Virus record (IMG/VR): IMGVR_UViG_3300018080_000342
Coordinates: 1 to 37,600 of that record
Reading direction: 5' to 3' (one strand)
Length of the DNA stretch: 37,600 nt
From: a virus
This document shows positions 7,498 to 14,538 of the stretch, in pieces. The position numbers and the translations under genes are program-made. Under the pieces are notes generated by a model that searched no databases, had not been told where the DNA came from, and saw nothing but the letters and a program-made list of their open reading frames with translations. Position 1 is the first letter of the stretch; each line of letters starts with the position of its first letter.

Positions 7498-7909
7498 CAA
7501 CGAGACGAACCTGGACGCGGTTGCCGCCGAGATGGCGGCCGCGGGCGTTCCCGAGGTTGGCACCGTGCTGTGGCAGGTCACGGGCCAGAACAGAGTGCGC
7601 CGGTGCGTCGTGGAGGACGTGGAACGGGACGGTTACGACCGGTTCACCATGATCCTGAGACGGACCGATGCCGCAGGCAAGCAACTGCGGCGCCTCCGGG
7701 AGGTTGTGTACGACTTCGGCCACGGCATGGTGGCCTTCCGCATCTACTTGGACCGGGCCGCCGCTGTCAACGTGGCGCTCGAGCGCGTCCAGAAGCGGCT
7801 GGACAAGGCACGTCGGGAGAAGCGCCGCGCCGAGCTCCACCGCCGTGAGATCACGGACGAGATCGCCGCCTGGGAAGTCCAGGAGATCGTCCACGGGGGG
7901 GCGCGATGA
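7487..7909 (+). CDS. Hypothetical protein with C-terminal coiled coil
   Basis: 140 residues from ATG 7487, six bases after GAGGAGG (7474-7480). ATGs at 7472 and 7481 are in frame but are upstream of or on the SD. About 20-75 is beta-rich (GTVLWQVTGQNRVRRCVVED, then REVVYDFGHGMVAFRIYLD). The last 55 residues form a highly charged helix (ALERVQKRLDKARREKRRAE). No family recognised. It overlaps the previous gene by 11 bases and the next by four (ATGA). Confidence 0.65.
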   Translation: MTNNNETNLDAVAAEMAAAGVPEVGTVLWQVTGQNRVRRCVVEDVERDGYDRFTMILRRTDAAGKQLRRLREVVYDFGHGMVAFRIYLDRAAAVNVALERVQKRLDKARREKRRAELHRREITDEIAAWEVQEIVHGGAR

Positions 7910-8100
7910 TCCTCCACGAGGACCCGGCACTGGCGATTCACGCCGTCCCACCGTTTGCCGAGTCCCCGCTTGCCGCCCTGATCGACGAGTTCGCGCCGGA
8001 CCACGACCGCGCCCCAGTGGAGGGTGAGCTTCCCTTGGACCAACTGGCCGCGGCCCTGCCGCCCGGGTTCCTGGCACTCCAGGAGTGGCGCCTCCCGTAG
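7906..8100 (+). CDS. Small acidic hypothetical protein
   Basis: 64 residues. ATG 7906 overlaps the previous stop as ATGA, and GGGGGG lies just upstream as a possible SD. The sequence is Pro/Leu/Ala/Asp-rich with no motif I can name. It is the last gene before the AT-rich promoter region of the MoxR-vWA module. A gene this small could be spurious, but its frame fills the space exactly and coupling is typical of this genome. Confidence 0.5.
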   Translation: MILHEDPALAIHAVPPFAESPLAALIDEFAPDHDRAPVEGELPLDQLAAALPPGFLALQEWRLP

Positions 8101-8131
8101 AACACCCTTTCCAGTGGGAGGCTAAGTTAAG

Positions 8132-8142
8132 GTAAACACTCA
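8132..8142 (+). promoter_or_regulatory. Upstream element GTAAACACTCA (second copy)
   Basis: Identical to 4755-4765 and again starting 68 bases before the first base of the -10 box (8200). AAAGTGATTT follows 20 bases later; the first copy is followed by TAGTGATTT about 26 bases downstream. Probably a binding site for a phage regulator. Confidence 0.5.
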
Positions 8143-8177
8143 TGGATAAAGAAAGTGATTTATTTTACAAAAAAATG

Positions 8178-8205
8178 TTTACGCAGCACTTGAAACCTGT
8201 AGAAT
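8178..8205 (+). promoter_or_regulatory. Promoter of the MoxR-vWA module, first gene
   Basis: -35 TTTACG (8178-8183), a 16-base spacer and -10 TAGAAT (8200-8205), inside an AT-rich island. Transcription should start near 8212. That leaves a leader of about 100 bases with two hairpins before the ATG at 8312. An in-frame ATG at 8204 lies in the -10 box and cannot be the start. Confidence 0.75.
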
Positions 8206-8238
8206 GAATGTGATGGTGAGTATATTGACATTGCAGCG

Positions 8239-8299
8239 ACTGGACGGGAAGACGGCGAACCGCTGCCGTCCAGTAAACCAAAACAAGGGGCACAGCCCC
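8239..8299 (+). promoter_or_regulatory. Structured 5' leader with two hairpins
   Basis: ACTGGACGG (8239-8247) pairs perfectly with CCGTCCAGT (8266-8274). Inside the 18-base loop a smaller CGG/CCG stem can form. A second hairpin, GGGGC/GCCCC (8287-8299, loop ACA), sits directly before the GAGGAGG SD (8300-8306) and ATG 8312. The second hairpin is nearly identical to that at 16953. The leader may control translation or mRNA stability of the first module gene. Confidence 0.55.
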
Positions 8300-8311
8300 G
8301 AGGAGGACCCA

Positions 8312-9829
8312 ATGACCAACGCCGAGATCAAGACCATGACCCGTAACGCCAAGGCCATCAGCCGCGCCCGCGACGTGTTCGACGCCGAGACGCGCAAGCT
8401 CGCCCGTGCCTACCTCAAGGACATCAACACCGCCAAGATCGACGACATGGCCAAGGTGGCCGACGAGTACGCCGCCGCCACCGCCAAGGCCCTGGGGTGC
8501 GACAACACGCCCGCCGCGATCAACCTGGCCCAGCTGGAGGCCAGGGGCGTGGACCCGACCAAGGCCGGGGTCACCGTGCCCGCCGACACCGAGGACAAGG
8601 GCACCAAGTCCAAGCGGCCCGCCCCCTCCAAGGGGGCCGTCAAGCCCGCCGCCGAGCCCGCCCCCGAGGCCGCGCCCGAGCCGGACACGACCAAGCCCGC
8701 CGCCCCGAAGCCCAGCATCGAGGCTAAGGGCAAGATCCGCAAGGTCGCCGAGGCCATCTCGATGGACGACGGGAAGCACCTCGGTGACCTCGTGGGGTGG
8801 AGCCTGTCCGGGACCCACCTCAAGGCCGACGTGGAGGCCGCGGCAACGGCGTGCGGCATCCTGGACCAGCTGCGCCTGCCCAAGAACACCCCGATCGCGT
8901 GCTACAAGAAGGCGATCAGCCTGGTCTTCAACTCCGGCCGGAAGGAGTGCCGCGTCGAGGACGCCGTGGTGGTCGAGGACAACGAGAACCGGATCGTGCA
9001 CAGCATCGTGGAGCGGCAGCTCGTGGACGACGCCGGGAACAAGGTCAGCAAGAAGGACGCGTCCTTCACCACCGTGACCAAGGTCGGGTTCGACCGGGGC
9101 AAGTACGCCGAGGGCGCCGAGCCGAAGGACTGCCTCAAACTCCAGGATCCCTCCCACCCCGCGGCGGTTGCCCTGCGCGCCGCCTATGAGGAACTGGCCT
9201 ACACGTACTTGACCGGCGACGTGCGGAGCGCCTTCCAGTTCGCGTTCCGCAACTGGCACGCCGTCCCGTCCCTGCCCCACGGCGGCCTCTGGTTCGTCCC
9301 CGCCGTGCATGCCGAGCAGGTCCGCGCCTGGAACGGGTTCATGAAGATGCTCAAGCAGACCACCGTGATCATCCCGTGCTTCGACACCGCCGAGACGATC
9401 GAGTCCCTCCAGGAGGCGACCCGGCACGGCCTCGAGTCCCAGCTGGGCGAGTTGGCGGCACAGCTGGAGCAGTACGAGGCCGAGGGGTGGAACACGATCC
9501 GGGTCAACACCCTGGAGAAGCGTGTCGAGGAGTTCGACACCCTCCGCAACCGCGCCGAGTTGTTCCAGAGCATCCTGGGCACCCTCGTGGACGACCTCAC
9601 CGCCAAGGTGGACGCCGCCGCCAAGACCGTCATGGCCACCCTGGAGCGCAAGAAGGCCGAGGAGGAGATCAAGGCCGAGGAGGAGGCCCGTGCCAAGGCC
9701 GAGGCCAAGGCCGAGAAGGACAAGGCCCGTGCCGCGAAGAAGCGCGAGCGCGAGGCCGCGGCCAAGGAGAAGGAGATCACCGCCGGGAAGGGCCGCAAGG
9801 CCGCCAAGAAGACCAAGAAGACCGCCTAG
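8312..9829 (+). CDS. First gene of MoxR-vWA module: large protein with charged coiled-coil tail
   Basis: 505 residues from ATG 8312 (SD GAGGAGG). Layout: residues 1-75 helical (TMTRNAKAISRARDVFDAET); about 85-135 Ala/Pro/Lys-rich linker; about 136-430 a globular domain with KIRKVAEAISMDDGKHLGDL, a long FAFRNWHAVPSLPHGGLWFV segment and a C-rich patch; about 430-505 a K/E/A helix ending in a basic KGRKAAKKTKKTA tail. The GGLWFVP core and length bring to mind the DUF6744 family of phage proteins that I recall beside MoxR and vWA genes; this is memory, not a search. It has no Walker motif. With its own promoter and the terminator at 9857, it can be made separately from the ATPase. It may be the substrate, adaptor or effector of the ATPase/vWA pair. 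Confidence 0.75.
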   Translation: MTNAEIKTMTRNAKAISRARDVFDAETRKLARAYLKDINTAKIDDMAKVADEYAAATAKALGCDNTPAAINLAQLEARGVDPTKAGVTVPADTEDKGTKSKRPAPSKGAVKPAAEPAPEAAPEPDTTKPAAPKPSIEAKGKIRKVAEAISMDDGKHLGDLVGWSLSGTHLKADVEAAATACGILDQLRLPKNTPIACYKKAISLVFNSGRKECRVEDAVVVEDNENRIVHSIVERQLVDDAGNKVSKKDASFTTVTKVGFDRGKYAEGAEPKDCLKLQDPSHPAAVALRAAYEELAYTYLTGDVRSAFQFAFRNWHAVPSLPHGGLWFVPAVHAEQVRAWNGFMKMLKQTTVIIPCFDTAETIESLQEATRHGLESQLGELAAQLEQYEAEGWNTIRVNTLEKRVEEFDTLRNRAELFQSILGTLVDDLTAKVDAAAKTVMATLERKKAEEEIKAEEEARAKAEAKAEKDKARAAKKREREAAAKEKEITAGKGRKAAKKTKKTA

Positions 9830-9856
9830 CCGACCAACCTCACAACCCCGCCCCAC

Positions 9857-9881
9857 CGTCGCCCCCACAACGGGGGCGGCG
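9857..9881 (+). terminator. Probable intrinsic terminator after the 8312 gene
   Basis: Ten pairs (9857-9866 with 9872-9881, one G-T wobble, loop ACAAC) built on GCCCCC/GGGGGC, followed by TTCTCTCCT. It starts 28 bases after the stop of the 8312 gene. The T-tract is interrupted, so termination may be partial. Confidence 0.6.
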
Positions 9882-9947
9882 TTCTCTCCTGTCCCTCGGT
9901 CACCGTCCCAACGATCCGCCCAGGGTCGGTGCCCCTTGTGCATGGCC

Positions 9948-9961
9948 GCAGCGTCCACTGC
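9948..9961 (+). repeat. Short palindromic element GCAG-CGTCCA-CTGC
   Basis: Four-pair stem GCAG/CTGC with loop CGTCCA. The same 14 bases occur at 13411-13424, and the reverse complement at 13356-13369. All three copies are intergenic and flank the MoxR-vWA genes, which suggests a shared recognition element. Confidence 0.45.
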
Positions 9962-10153
9962 TCCTGGTCGTGCTGGACGTTTCGGGGTGGACCCATATCC
10001 CAGGACCCACTGGTCAGAACGGGGCCTGACGGGCCGCACAGGGCCGCAGCGTTGAAATCCAGCCAGCTGGACGTTCGGGACCGGGTCAATACCTCTGTGA
10101 GGACCCCGGGCCAGGGCCAGCAGCTGGTGGCGCAGGGACGCGCACGTGACTGG

Positions 10154-10174
10154 TCATGAAAAGCCGTGACCCGT
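10154..10174 (+). promoter_or_regulatory. Upstream element related to 14156-14176
   Basis: TCATGAAAA, three variable bases, then GTGACCCGT. It matches 14155-14176 at 17 of 22 positions when G10153 is included. Both keep GTCA and TGAC half-sites ten bases apart. The element lies at a distance from the -10 box similar to the GTAAACACTCA sites at the other promoters. A regulator site is inferred. Confidence 0.4.
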
Positions 10175-10205
10175 AACAGGAGACACACAATTGTTACAAA
10201 AAAGG

Positions 10206-10233
10206 TTGACCGGTACGTTGAAACGTGTATTAT
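10206..10233 (+). promoter_or_regulatory. Promoter of the MoxR ATPase gene
   Basis: -35 TTGACC (10206-10211), a 16-base spacer, and -10 TATTAT (10228-10233). The spacer contains the dyad ACGTT-GA-AACGT (10215-10226), a natural operator position. Transcription should begin near 10240. The GTG at 10225 is inside the promoter and cannot be the start. Confidence 0.85.
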
Positions 10234-10282
10234 AAAGAGGTAATGACGAAGTACGCAGACAGGATGGACGACACACAAACCC

Positions 10283-10297
10283 GGGCCGATACGGCCC
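10283..10297 (+). promoter_or_regulatory. Leader hairpin before SD
   Basis: GGGCC (10283-10287) pairs with GGCCC (10293-10297) around GATAC, followed by a TGGAGG SD (10305-10310) and ATG 10318. It belongs to the recurring leader-hairpin group. Confidence 0.5.
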
Positions 10298-10317
10298 ACA
10301 GCAATGGAGGCACCCCC

Positions 10318-11511
10318 ATGTCCAAGACCAAGACCAACAAGACAAAGGCCACGGCGGCCGAGCGGTTCCAGGCGATCCGGCGCGAGTTGAAGGCCAGGTT
10401 CGTGGAGCGCAGCGGGCCGGTGGACGGCGTCCTTACCGCCCTCCTGGCCAAGGACCACTGCCTGCTCCTGGGACCTCCCGGGACGGCCAAGAGCGATTTC
10501 GCCGAGGCGTTGAGCCGCTGCATCGAGTCCTCGTTCTTCGAGATCCAGCTGACCAAGGACACCGCCCCGGAGGAGGTGTTCGGCATGTTCTCGGCCAAGG
10601 CGATGATGGAGGAGGACCGCTACCAGCGGCGGACCGACGGGTGCGCCCCTGACCGGCAAGTCTGGTTCCTTGACGAGATTTTCAAGTCCAATTCCGCCCT
10701 CCTCAACGGGTTCCTCCTGGCCATGCAGCAGCGCAAGATGCGGAACGGCGCGGACATGATCGACCTGCCCTTGGAGACGGTGATCGGTGCGAGCAACGAG
10801 TACCCCGAGGACGCCAGCTTGGACGCCCTGTACGACCGCTTCGCCGTCAAGTTCTGGTTGGACTACATCGGCGACCAGGACGCCCTCCTCAAGCTGCTCG
10901 TGGACGGGCCGGCCGAGATCACCGCTAAGATGGAGAGCGGCGATCTGGACAAGCTCCGCGACGCGGCCGCCGCGGTCCCGTGGGGCCTGGACGAGGCCAA
11001 GATCCTCCTGGCGGTCAAGCGGGCCTGTGAGGACGCAGGGTTCACGGCCAGTGACCGGACGTGGATCGGCAAGGCGCCGAAGCTGGTACGCGCCAGGGCG
11101 GTGGTCAACGGCCACGCCACGGTCCAGCCAGGCGACTTCCTGGTCCTGGCCGACGTGATCTGGAAGACCCACGACGGCCGCCCCGAACTCCTCAAGACCA
11201 TCGGGAACGCGGCGGACCCCTACGGTGCCCGTGCCACCTCGATCATCGACGGTGTGCGGATCGCGATGCGCGAACTGCCCACCCTGGACGACATCAAGAC
11301 CGGGACCCTCACCAAGACCGCGGCCACCAAGGTCCTGGGCGAGATCCAGGGCAAGCTGGCGGGTCGGCGCGACGCGATCATGGAGGTCGTGGACAAGGTT
11401 GGCGAGGACAACGAGCAGGTCAACGAGGCCGTGGACGTGGTGGAGAGCGCGATCAAGGCCTTGGTGGACCGGGGCCGCGAGATCACCATGTTCCGCCCGG
11501 CGAGCCTGTAG
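10318..11511 (+). CDS. MoxR/RavA-family AAA+ ATPase
   Basis: 397 residues from ATG 10318 (TGGAGG SD). ATG 10243 with AAGAGG is an in-frame alternative adding 25 residues. Seen: Walker A GPPGTAKS at 52-59, Walker B VWFLDEI with D119/E120, sensor-1 GASNE with N160, and the arginine-finger block LYDRFAVKFW with R174. The order and wording match MoxR/RavA ATPases, which form hexamers and remodel protein complexes with a vWA partner. Residues about 260-397 are helical and probably make the lid and a partner-binding region. The next gene, 12 bases on, encodes the vWA protein, the same pairing as RavA-ViaA. Cytoplasmic; no membrane segment. Confidence 0.9.
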   Translation: MSKTKTNKTKATAAERFQAIRRELKARFVERSGPVDGVLTALLAKDHCLLLGPPGTAKSDFAEALSRCIESSFFEIQLTKDTAPEEVFGMFSAKAMMEEDRYQRRTDGCAPDRQVWFLDEIFKSNSALLNGFLLAMQQRKMRNGADMIDLPLETVIGASNEYPEDASLDALYDRFAVKFWLDYIGDQDALLKLLVDGPAEITAKMESGDLDKLRDAAAAVPWGLDEAKILLAVKRACEDAGFTASDRTWIGKAPKLVRARAVVNGHATVQPGDFLVLADVIWKTHDGRPELLKTIGNAADPYGARATSIIDGVRIAMRELPTLDDIKTGTLTKTAATKVLGEIQGKLAGRRDAIMEVVDKVGEDNEQVNEAVDVVESAIKALVDRGREITMFRPASL

Positions 11512-11523
11512 GAGGAACGGACG

Positions 11524-12993
11524 ATGACGACACAGAACCTCATATACCGGCCCAGCGAGTTCCAGCGGCATCTGTGGAACGACCACACGCTGGCCGACGA
11601 GAACGCGGCCCGTGCCGAGGCCGACGGGCGCGACCGCTACGAGGCGTTCCCGGACTGGGCCGCCGAGATGTTCCACTTCTTCCACGCCGACACGCCGGAG
11701 CGCCTCGAGGAACCGGCTGCTGGTTCGGAGGTGTTCCAACGCCTGGACGCGGCGATGCGCGACGTTCCCCAGGTCACGGACCTGCGTGCACAGACCGTGG
11801 GCAACGACACGTGGGCGGGCATGGTCACCTCCTCGATGATCGACGACCTACTGCGGAAGGTCCCGGCACCCTCCACGCCGGTGGAGGACGTGCGTAGCGA
11901 CGCCGACGTTGTGGAGTACCTGGAGCGCCTGTTGGCGGACGCGGAGGACCGGGGCGACGACGAGGAGTGCGAGGCCATCGAGGAAACCCTGGACGAGATC
12001 CTGGACGGTATGGGCGAGAAGCGGGACGCAGCCGAGGGTGCCGCTGAGGAGCTGGACATGACCCAGGTGCGCCAGGCACTCCGTGACGCCGCCGCCAACG
12101 CCAACGGCCAGATTGCGGCCATGCAGGCGATGATCGACGCGTACGGGATCGGCCTGGACGTGCACAGCGGCAGGAAGGCGCAGATGGCGGTGGGCAACCA
12201 ACTGGCCAAGGTGGTGAACGACAACGCCCGCCTCCGCAAGATCGCGGAGTTGGCCGGCCGCCTCCGCCGGATCGCCAGTGACCAGCAACGCCGGAAGCCC
12301 CGCAAGGGCGCGGGCGAGCGGGTGGGCCGCCGGTTCTCGAACGACCTCGGCAACCTGTGCTTCCGGGAGTTGGTCTACGGGACCCCGGGCATGAGGCACG
12401 TTTTCGCCGCCAAGTACGCGGAACGTTCCCTGGCTTGCACCGAGAAGGCCGACAAGCAGAAGGACCACAAGGGGCCGATAGTCATGTGCCTCGACTCCTC
12501 CGGTTCGATGGGGGCTGGGGACGCCGATGTGTGGGCCGCCGCCGTTTGCCTGGCCTTCATGCAGGTGGCCAAGGAGCAGAACCGCGGCTTCGCCATCGTG
12601 CACTTCGGCCACGGCGTCCTCCGGGTCGACCAGTTCCCCGGCAAGGACGCGATGACGCCCGAGGCGATCACCGACGCGGTGAGCTTCTTCGCCGCCGACG
12701 GTGGGACCAACTTCATGGACAGCCTGGACCGGTGCGTCGAGGTTATCCGTGAGCAGGGCGAGTTCAAGCAGGCGGACATCGTCATGGTGACGGACGGGCG
12801 GGCCAGGGTCACCGACGAGTGGCTGGCCAAGTGGAACCGGGACCGGGACGAGTTGGACTTCGCGTGCAACTCGATCCTCGTCGGGTCCGCGACCAGGACC
12901 GAGATCAACGAGCAGTTCAGCGACGAGACGGTGGTGCTGCGGGACGCGATGGCGGACGAGAGGGACATGCACCACCTCTTTGGGAAGGTGTGA
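11524..12993 (+). CDS. vWA-domain protein, ViaA/CobT-like partner of the MoxR ATPase
   Basis: 489 residues; AGGAGGA lies seven bases before ATG 11524. The C-terminal von Willebrand factor A domain has a complete metal-ion-dependent adhesion site: DSSGSM at 324-329, T395 in GGTNF, and D424 in VTDG. The N-terminal 300 residues are helical and acidic, including a strongly charged LERLLADAEDRGDDEECEAI region and a basic RRKPRKGAGERVGRR patch (about 256-275). vWA proteins partnered with MoxR ATPases deliver or sense targets through the metal site. There is no signal peptide or membrane segment, so the complex should be cytoplasmic. The next small gene overlaps its stop. Confidence 0.9.
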   Translation: MTTQNLIYRPSEFQRHLWNDHTLADENAARAEADGRDRYEAFPDWAAEMFHFFHADTPERLEEPAAGSEVFQRLDAAMRDVPQVTDLRAQTVGNDTWAGMVTSSMIDDLLRKVPAPSTPVEDVRSDADVVEYLERLLADAEDRGDDEECEAIEETLDEILDGMGEKRDAAEGAAEELDMTQVRQALRDAAANANGQIAAMQAMIDAYGIGLDVHSGRKAQMAVGNQLAKVVNDNARLRKIAELAGRLRRIASDQQRRKPRKGAGERVGRRFSNDLGNLCFRELVYGTPGMRHVFAAKYAERSLACTEKADKQKDHKGPIVMCLDSSGSMGAGDADVWAAAVCLAFMQVAKEQNRGFAIVHFGHGVLRVDQFPGKDAMTPEAITDAVSFFAADGGTNFMDSLDRCVEVIREQGEFKQADIVMVTDGRARVTDEWLAKWNRDRDELDFACNSILVGSATRTEINEQFSDETVVLRDAMADERDMHHLFGKV

Positions 12994-13328
12994 GGCCGAT
13001 TGGAACCAAGCGACCGCCGGATCAATTCGCAGCCAGCAACGCGGCCCGTCGGATGGACGCGCTGGCCGACTTGGTCCGGGACAAGCAGATCAAGGACAGG
13101 GACGGGGCGACCAGGATTTACGAGGCGTTCGGGGAGTACCTCCGGGCGGTCCGTGCCGGGTCGCCAGTCCGTTCCGAGGACCACGGGAGGGTTGTATATG
13201 GTCTAGGAGTGGGCATGGGAGCCGCTCTCCAGGCGCTGGACCGCAGGGGTCCTGTCATGGTCCGGGTTATCGACGGGGACGCCCTGATCACGTGGATCAT
13301 GGGACCACAGGGACCCCACGATCAATGA
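12990..13328 (+). CDS. Small protein coupled to the vWA gene
   Basis: 112 residues from GTG 12990, overlapping the last codons of the vWA gene (GTGTGA). The SD is poor (GGGAAGG is very close to the start), so the start is uncertain; ATG 13053 is the alternative. Helical N-terminal part (ARRMDALADLVRDKQIKDRD, then TRIYEAFGEYLRAVRAG), then GLGVGMGAALQALDRRG and a hydrophobic VMVRVIDGDALITWIM end. No family recognised. The tight coupling suggests it belongs to the MoxR-vWA module, perhaps as a regulator or small subunit. Confidence 0.6.
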   Translation: MRPIGTKRPPDQFAASNAARRMDALADLVRDKQIKDRDGATRIYEAFGEYLRAVRAGSPVRSEDHGRVVYGLGVGMGAALQALDRRGPVMVRVIDGDALITWIMGPQGPHDQ

Positions 13329-13339
13329 CGTACAGACCA

Positions 13340-13440
13340 CACCGCAGGCCTTCCCGCAGTGGACGCTGCTCCGGTTTCTTCGCTAGTAGGGGTGCCGGTG
13401 AAGGGAGCCAGCAGCGTCCACTGCTGGAGGGCCTGCTGTG
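13340..13440. repeat. 31-bp imperfect inverted repeat with 39-bp spacer
   Basis: Arms 13340-13370 and 13410-13440 match at 28 of 31 positions, the inner 15 being perfect. Each arm contains its own palindrome: GCAG/CTGC around TGGACG on the left, CCAGCAG/CTGCTGG around CGTCCA on the right. There is no transposase and no target-site duplication was recognised. As RNA it would fold into a very stable stem; as DNA it offers two copies of the element also found at 9948. It lies in the 164-base gap after the MoxR-vWA module. No T-run follows, so it is not a standard terminator. Confidence 0.7.
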
Positions 13441-13492
13441 GCGCAGGGTAATTTAGTAGCAACGGAATCACTGACCAGGAGGGAGTTACACA

Positions 13493-14155
13493 ATGACTGG
13501 AACACCGTTTCACATGACCAGGAGAGGGGCCAAGTTCTACGACGCGGACGTGCCCAGGCTGATCAACGTCCTTGAGCGGGTCGCGGATCGGCTGGCCGAG
13601 CACGCCCTGGCGCCGGTCCCCGACACCGACACGGAACCACGGGAAAGGCCGTTGACCCCGGACCAGCGCCGGGCCTTGTGCGGTCCGTTCCCCGTGTCCG
13701 GGTGCGCCCCCTGCGCCGTTGACGGGTGCGACAAGGTGGCGGGCCAGGCCGTGTTCTGCGACGAGCACCGGGCGAACGTGATGCGGTACGGCTACGCGGT
13801 GCCGTGCCCGGACACCGACGCCGAGGCCGATCTGGACGGGACCGATCTCCAGGGGCTGGCCGAGGACCTTCGCGCCGAGCTCCGCCACCGCCACGAGTCG
13901 ATGGTGGCCGACGAGGGGATCGACGGGGCGGATCGCGCACTCGCCGACTCCTTTGCCGCACTCGACCGGTTCTTCTGTCGGGAGAACACCGACGCCCACC
14001 ACGTCCGCCGCGGCCTGGCAAGGGCGGCCAAGCTGGTCCGCGCCATCGACCCGCTGCCGGACGGTGATGGGAGCACCGCGATCGGTCGAGCCGCGTTGGT
14101 TGTGGCGGCCCAGATCCTCGAAACCCACGCCGCGTCGTACGGGCGCAACAAATAG
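13493..14155 (+). CDS. Hypothetical protein with a small Cys/His cluster
   Basis: 220 residues; AGGAGGG lies about ten bases before ATG 13493. The N-terminal 40 residues are helical with MTRRGAKFYDADVPRLINVL, a segment that looks like a phage-protein leader. About 63-88 contains C-G-P-F-P-V-S-G-C-A-P-C-A-V-D-G-C and then F-C-D-E-H, enough Cys/His for one zinc site. The rest is helical and acidic (DLQGLAEDLRAELRHRHESM), ending in an Ala-rich helix. No family recognised. It sits alone between the inverted repeat and the XRE regulator's promoter. Confidence 0.7.
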   Translation: MTGTPFHMTRRGAKFYDADVPRLINVLERVADRLAEHALAPVPDTDTEPRERPLTPDQRRALCGPFPVSGCAPCAVDGCDKVAGQAVFCDEHRANVMRYGYAVPCPDTDAEADLDGTDLQGLAEDLRAELRHRHESMVADEGIDGADRALADSFAALDRFFCRENTDAHHVRRGLARAAKLVRAIDPLPDGDGSTAIGRAALVVAAQILETHAASYGRNK

Positions 14156-14178
14156 TCACGAAAAACACTGACGCGTCA
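14155..14178 (+). promoter_or_regulatory. Putative operator: GTCA-N10-TGAC dyad with TGACGCGTCA palindrome
   Basis: GTCACGAAAAACACTGACGC runs into the perfect 10-base palindrome TGACGCGTCA (14169-14178). It overlaps the -35 box of the regulator's promoter, the usual place for an autorepressor site. The left part matches 10153-10174 and the AAACACTGA part resembles the elements at 4755 and 8132. Confidence 0.5.
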
Positions 14179-14195
14179 AAACAACCGTGTTATGT
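14168..14195 (+). promoter_or_regulatory. Probable promoter of the XRE regulator and replication genes
   Basis: CTGACG (14168-14173), a 16-base spacer, and TTATGT (14190-14195). It is weaker than the other promoters but has the same spacing and the same AT-rich setting. Transcription would start near 14202, leaving about 40 bases of leader before ATG 14244. Confidence 0.5.
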
Positions 14196-14243
14196 ACAGG
14201 GTTGAACAGATCGGTGTCTACAACCTTTGAAATGGAGGTGCAG

Positions 14244-14507
14244 ATGGGAACGAAGGTGAACCACTTCAAGGCGCGTGTGGAGTTGCTGTGCAAGCGCCGC
14301 GGCCTGACGCTGCGGGAGATTGCAGAGCGAGTCGGGAAGACCCCACAGGGATTCCACGACATCCTCCAACGCGGCGACCCCAAGGCGTCGCTCCTGCGCG
14401 ACATTTGCTCCGCGCTCCACGTGGGCATGGACGAGATCCTGGAGGAGGTCAGCCCGGACGAGTACGGTGAGGCGTTCATGCCGACTATGGACGCCGACGC
14501 CCAGTAG
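14244..14507 (+). CDS. XRE/Cro-CI-type helix-turn-helix regulator
   Basis: 87 residues from ATG 14244, five bases after GGAGG. ATGs upstream (14187, 14232) lie on the promoter or SD. A classic five-helix XRE domain is visible: KARVELLCKRRGLTLREIAE (helix 1-2), RVGKTPQGFHDILQRG (recognition helix) and KASLLRDICSALHVGMDEIL. There is no extra C-terminal domain beyond a 20-residue acidic tail, so it is Cro-sized, with no CI-type self-cleaving part. It precedes the recombination/replication genes and its own promoter carries a palindrome, so autoregulation and control of early promoters are likely inferences. Confidence 0.85.
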   Translation: MGTKVNHFKARVELLCKRRGLTLREIAERVGKTPQGFHDILQRGDPKASLLRDICSALHVGMDEILEEVSPDEYGEAFMPTMDADAQ

Positions 14508-14538
14508 GCCGCAGCCATTGGCCGAAAGGAGGAGGCAC

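Larger units (their letters stand above)
9830..10205. other. Gene-free stretch with terminator and repeated short elements
   Basis: About 375 bases without a supported gene; the gap to the next start is 488 bases. It holds the terminator at 9857, a GCAGCGTCCACTGC element at 9948-9961 (again in the inverted repeat at 13340-13440), a GCTGGACGTT direct repeat (from 9972 and from 10066), a TCCAGC/GCTGGA palindrome (10058-10071), a GTCA-N10-TGAC dyad (10154-10170) and an ACAATTGT palindrome near 10188. Long antisense frames here have no SD and look like composition artefacts. It is probably regulatory DNA or carries a structured RNA. Confidence 0.5.

Noticed and set aside
8165-10039. Long antisense open frame of about 624 codons opposite the 8312 gene
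   Set aside because: It mirrors codon bias of the + strand gene, has no SD, and translates to a Gly/Leu/Val-rich low-complexity product. It runs across the promoter and terminator of the forward gene.
9826-11739. Long antisense open frame opposite the MoxR gene
   Set aside because: The forward frame has all MoxR motifs; the reverse product has no recognisable domain and crosses intergenic DNA. GC-rich composition explains the lack of stops.
13340-13440. Miniature transposable element (MITE)
   Set aside because: The inverted repeat is long enough, but no flanking target-site duplication was recognised, there is no second full copy in the window, and the nested palindromes fit a binding site or RNA structure better.
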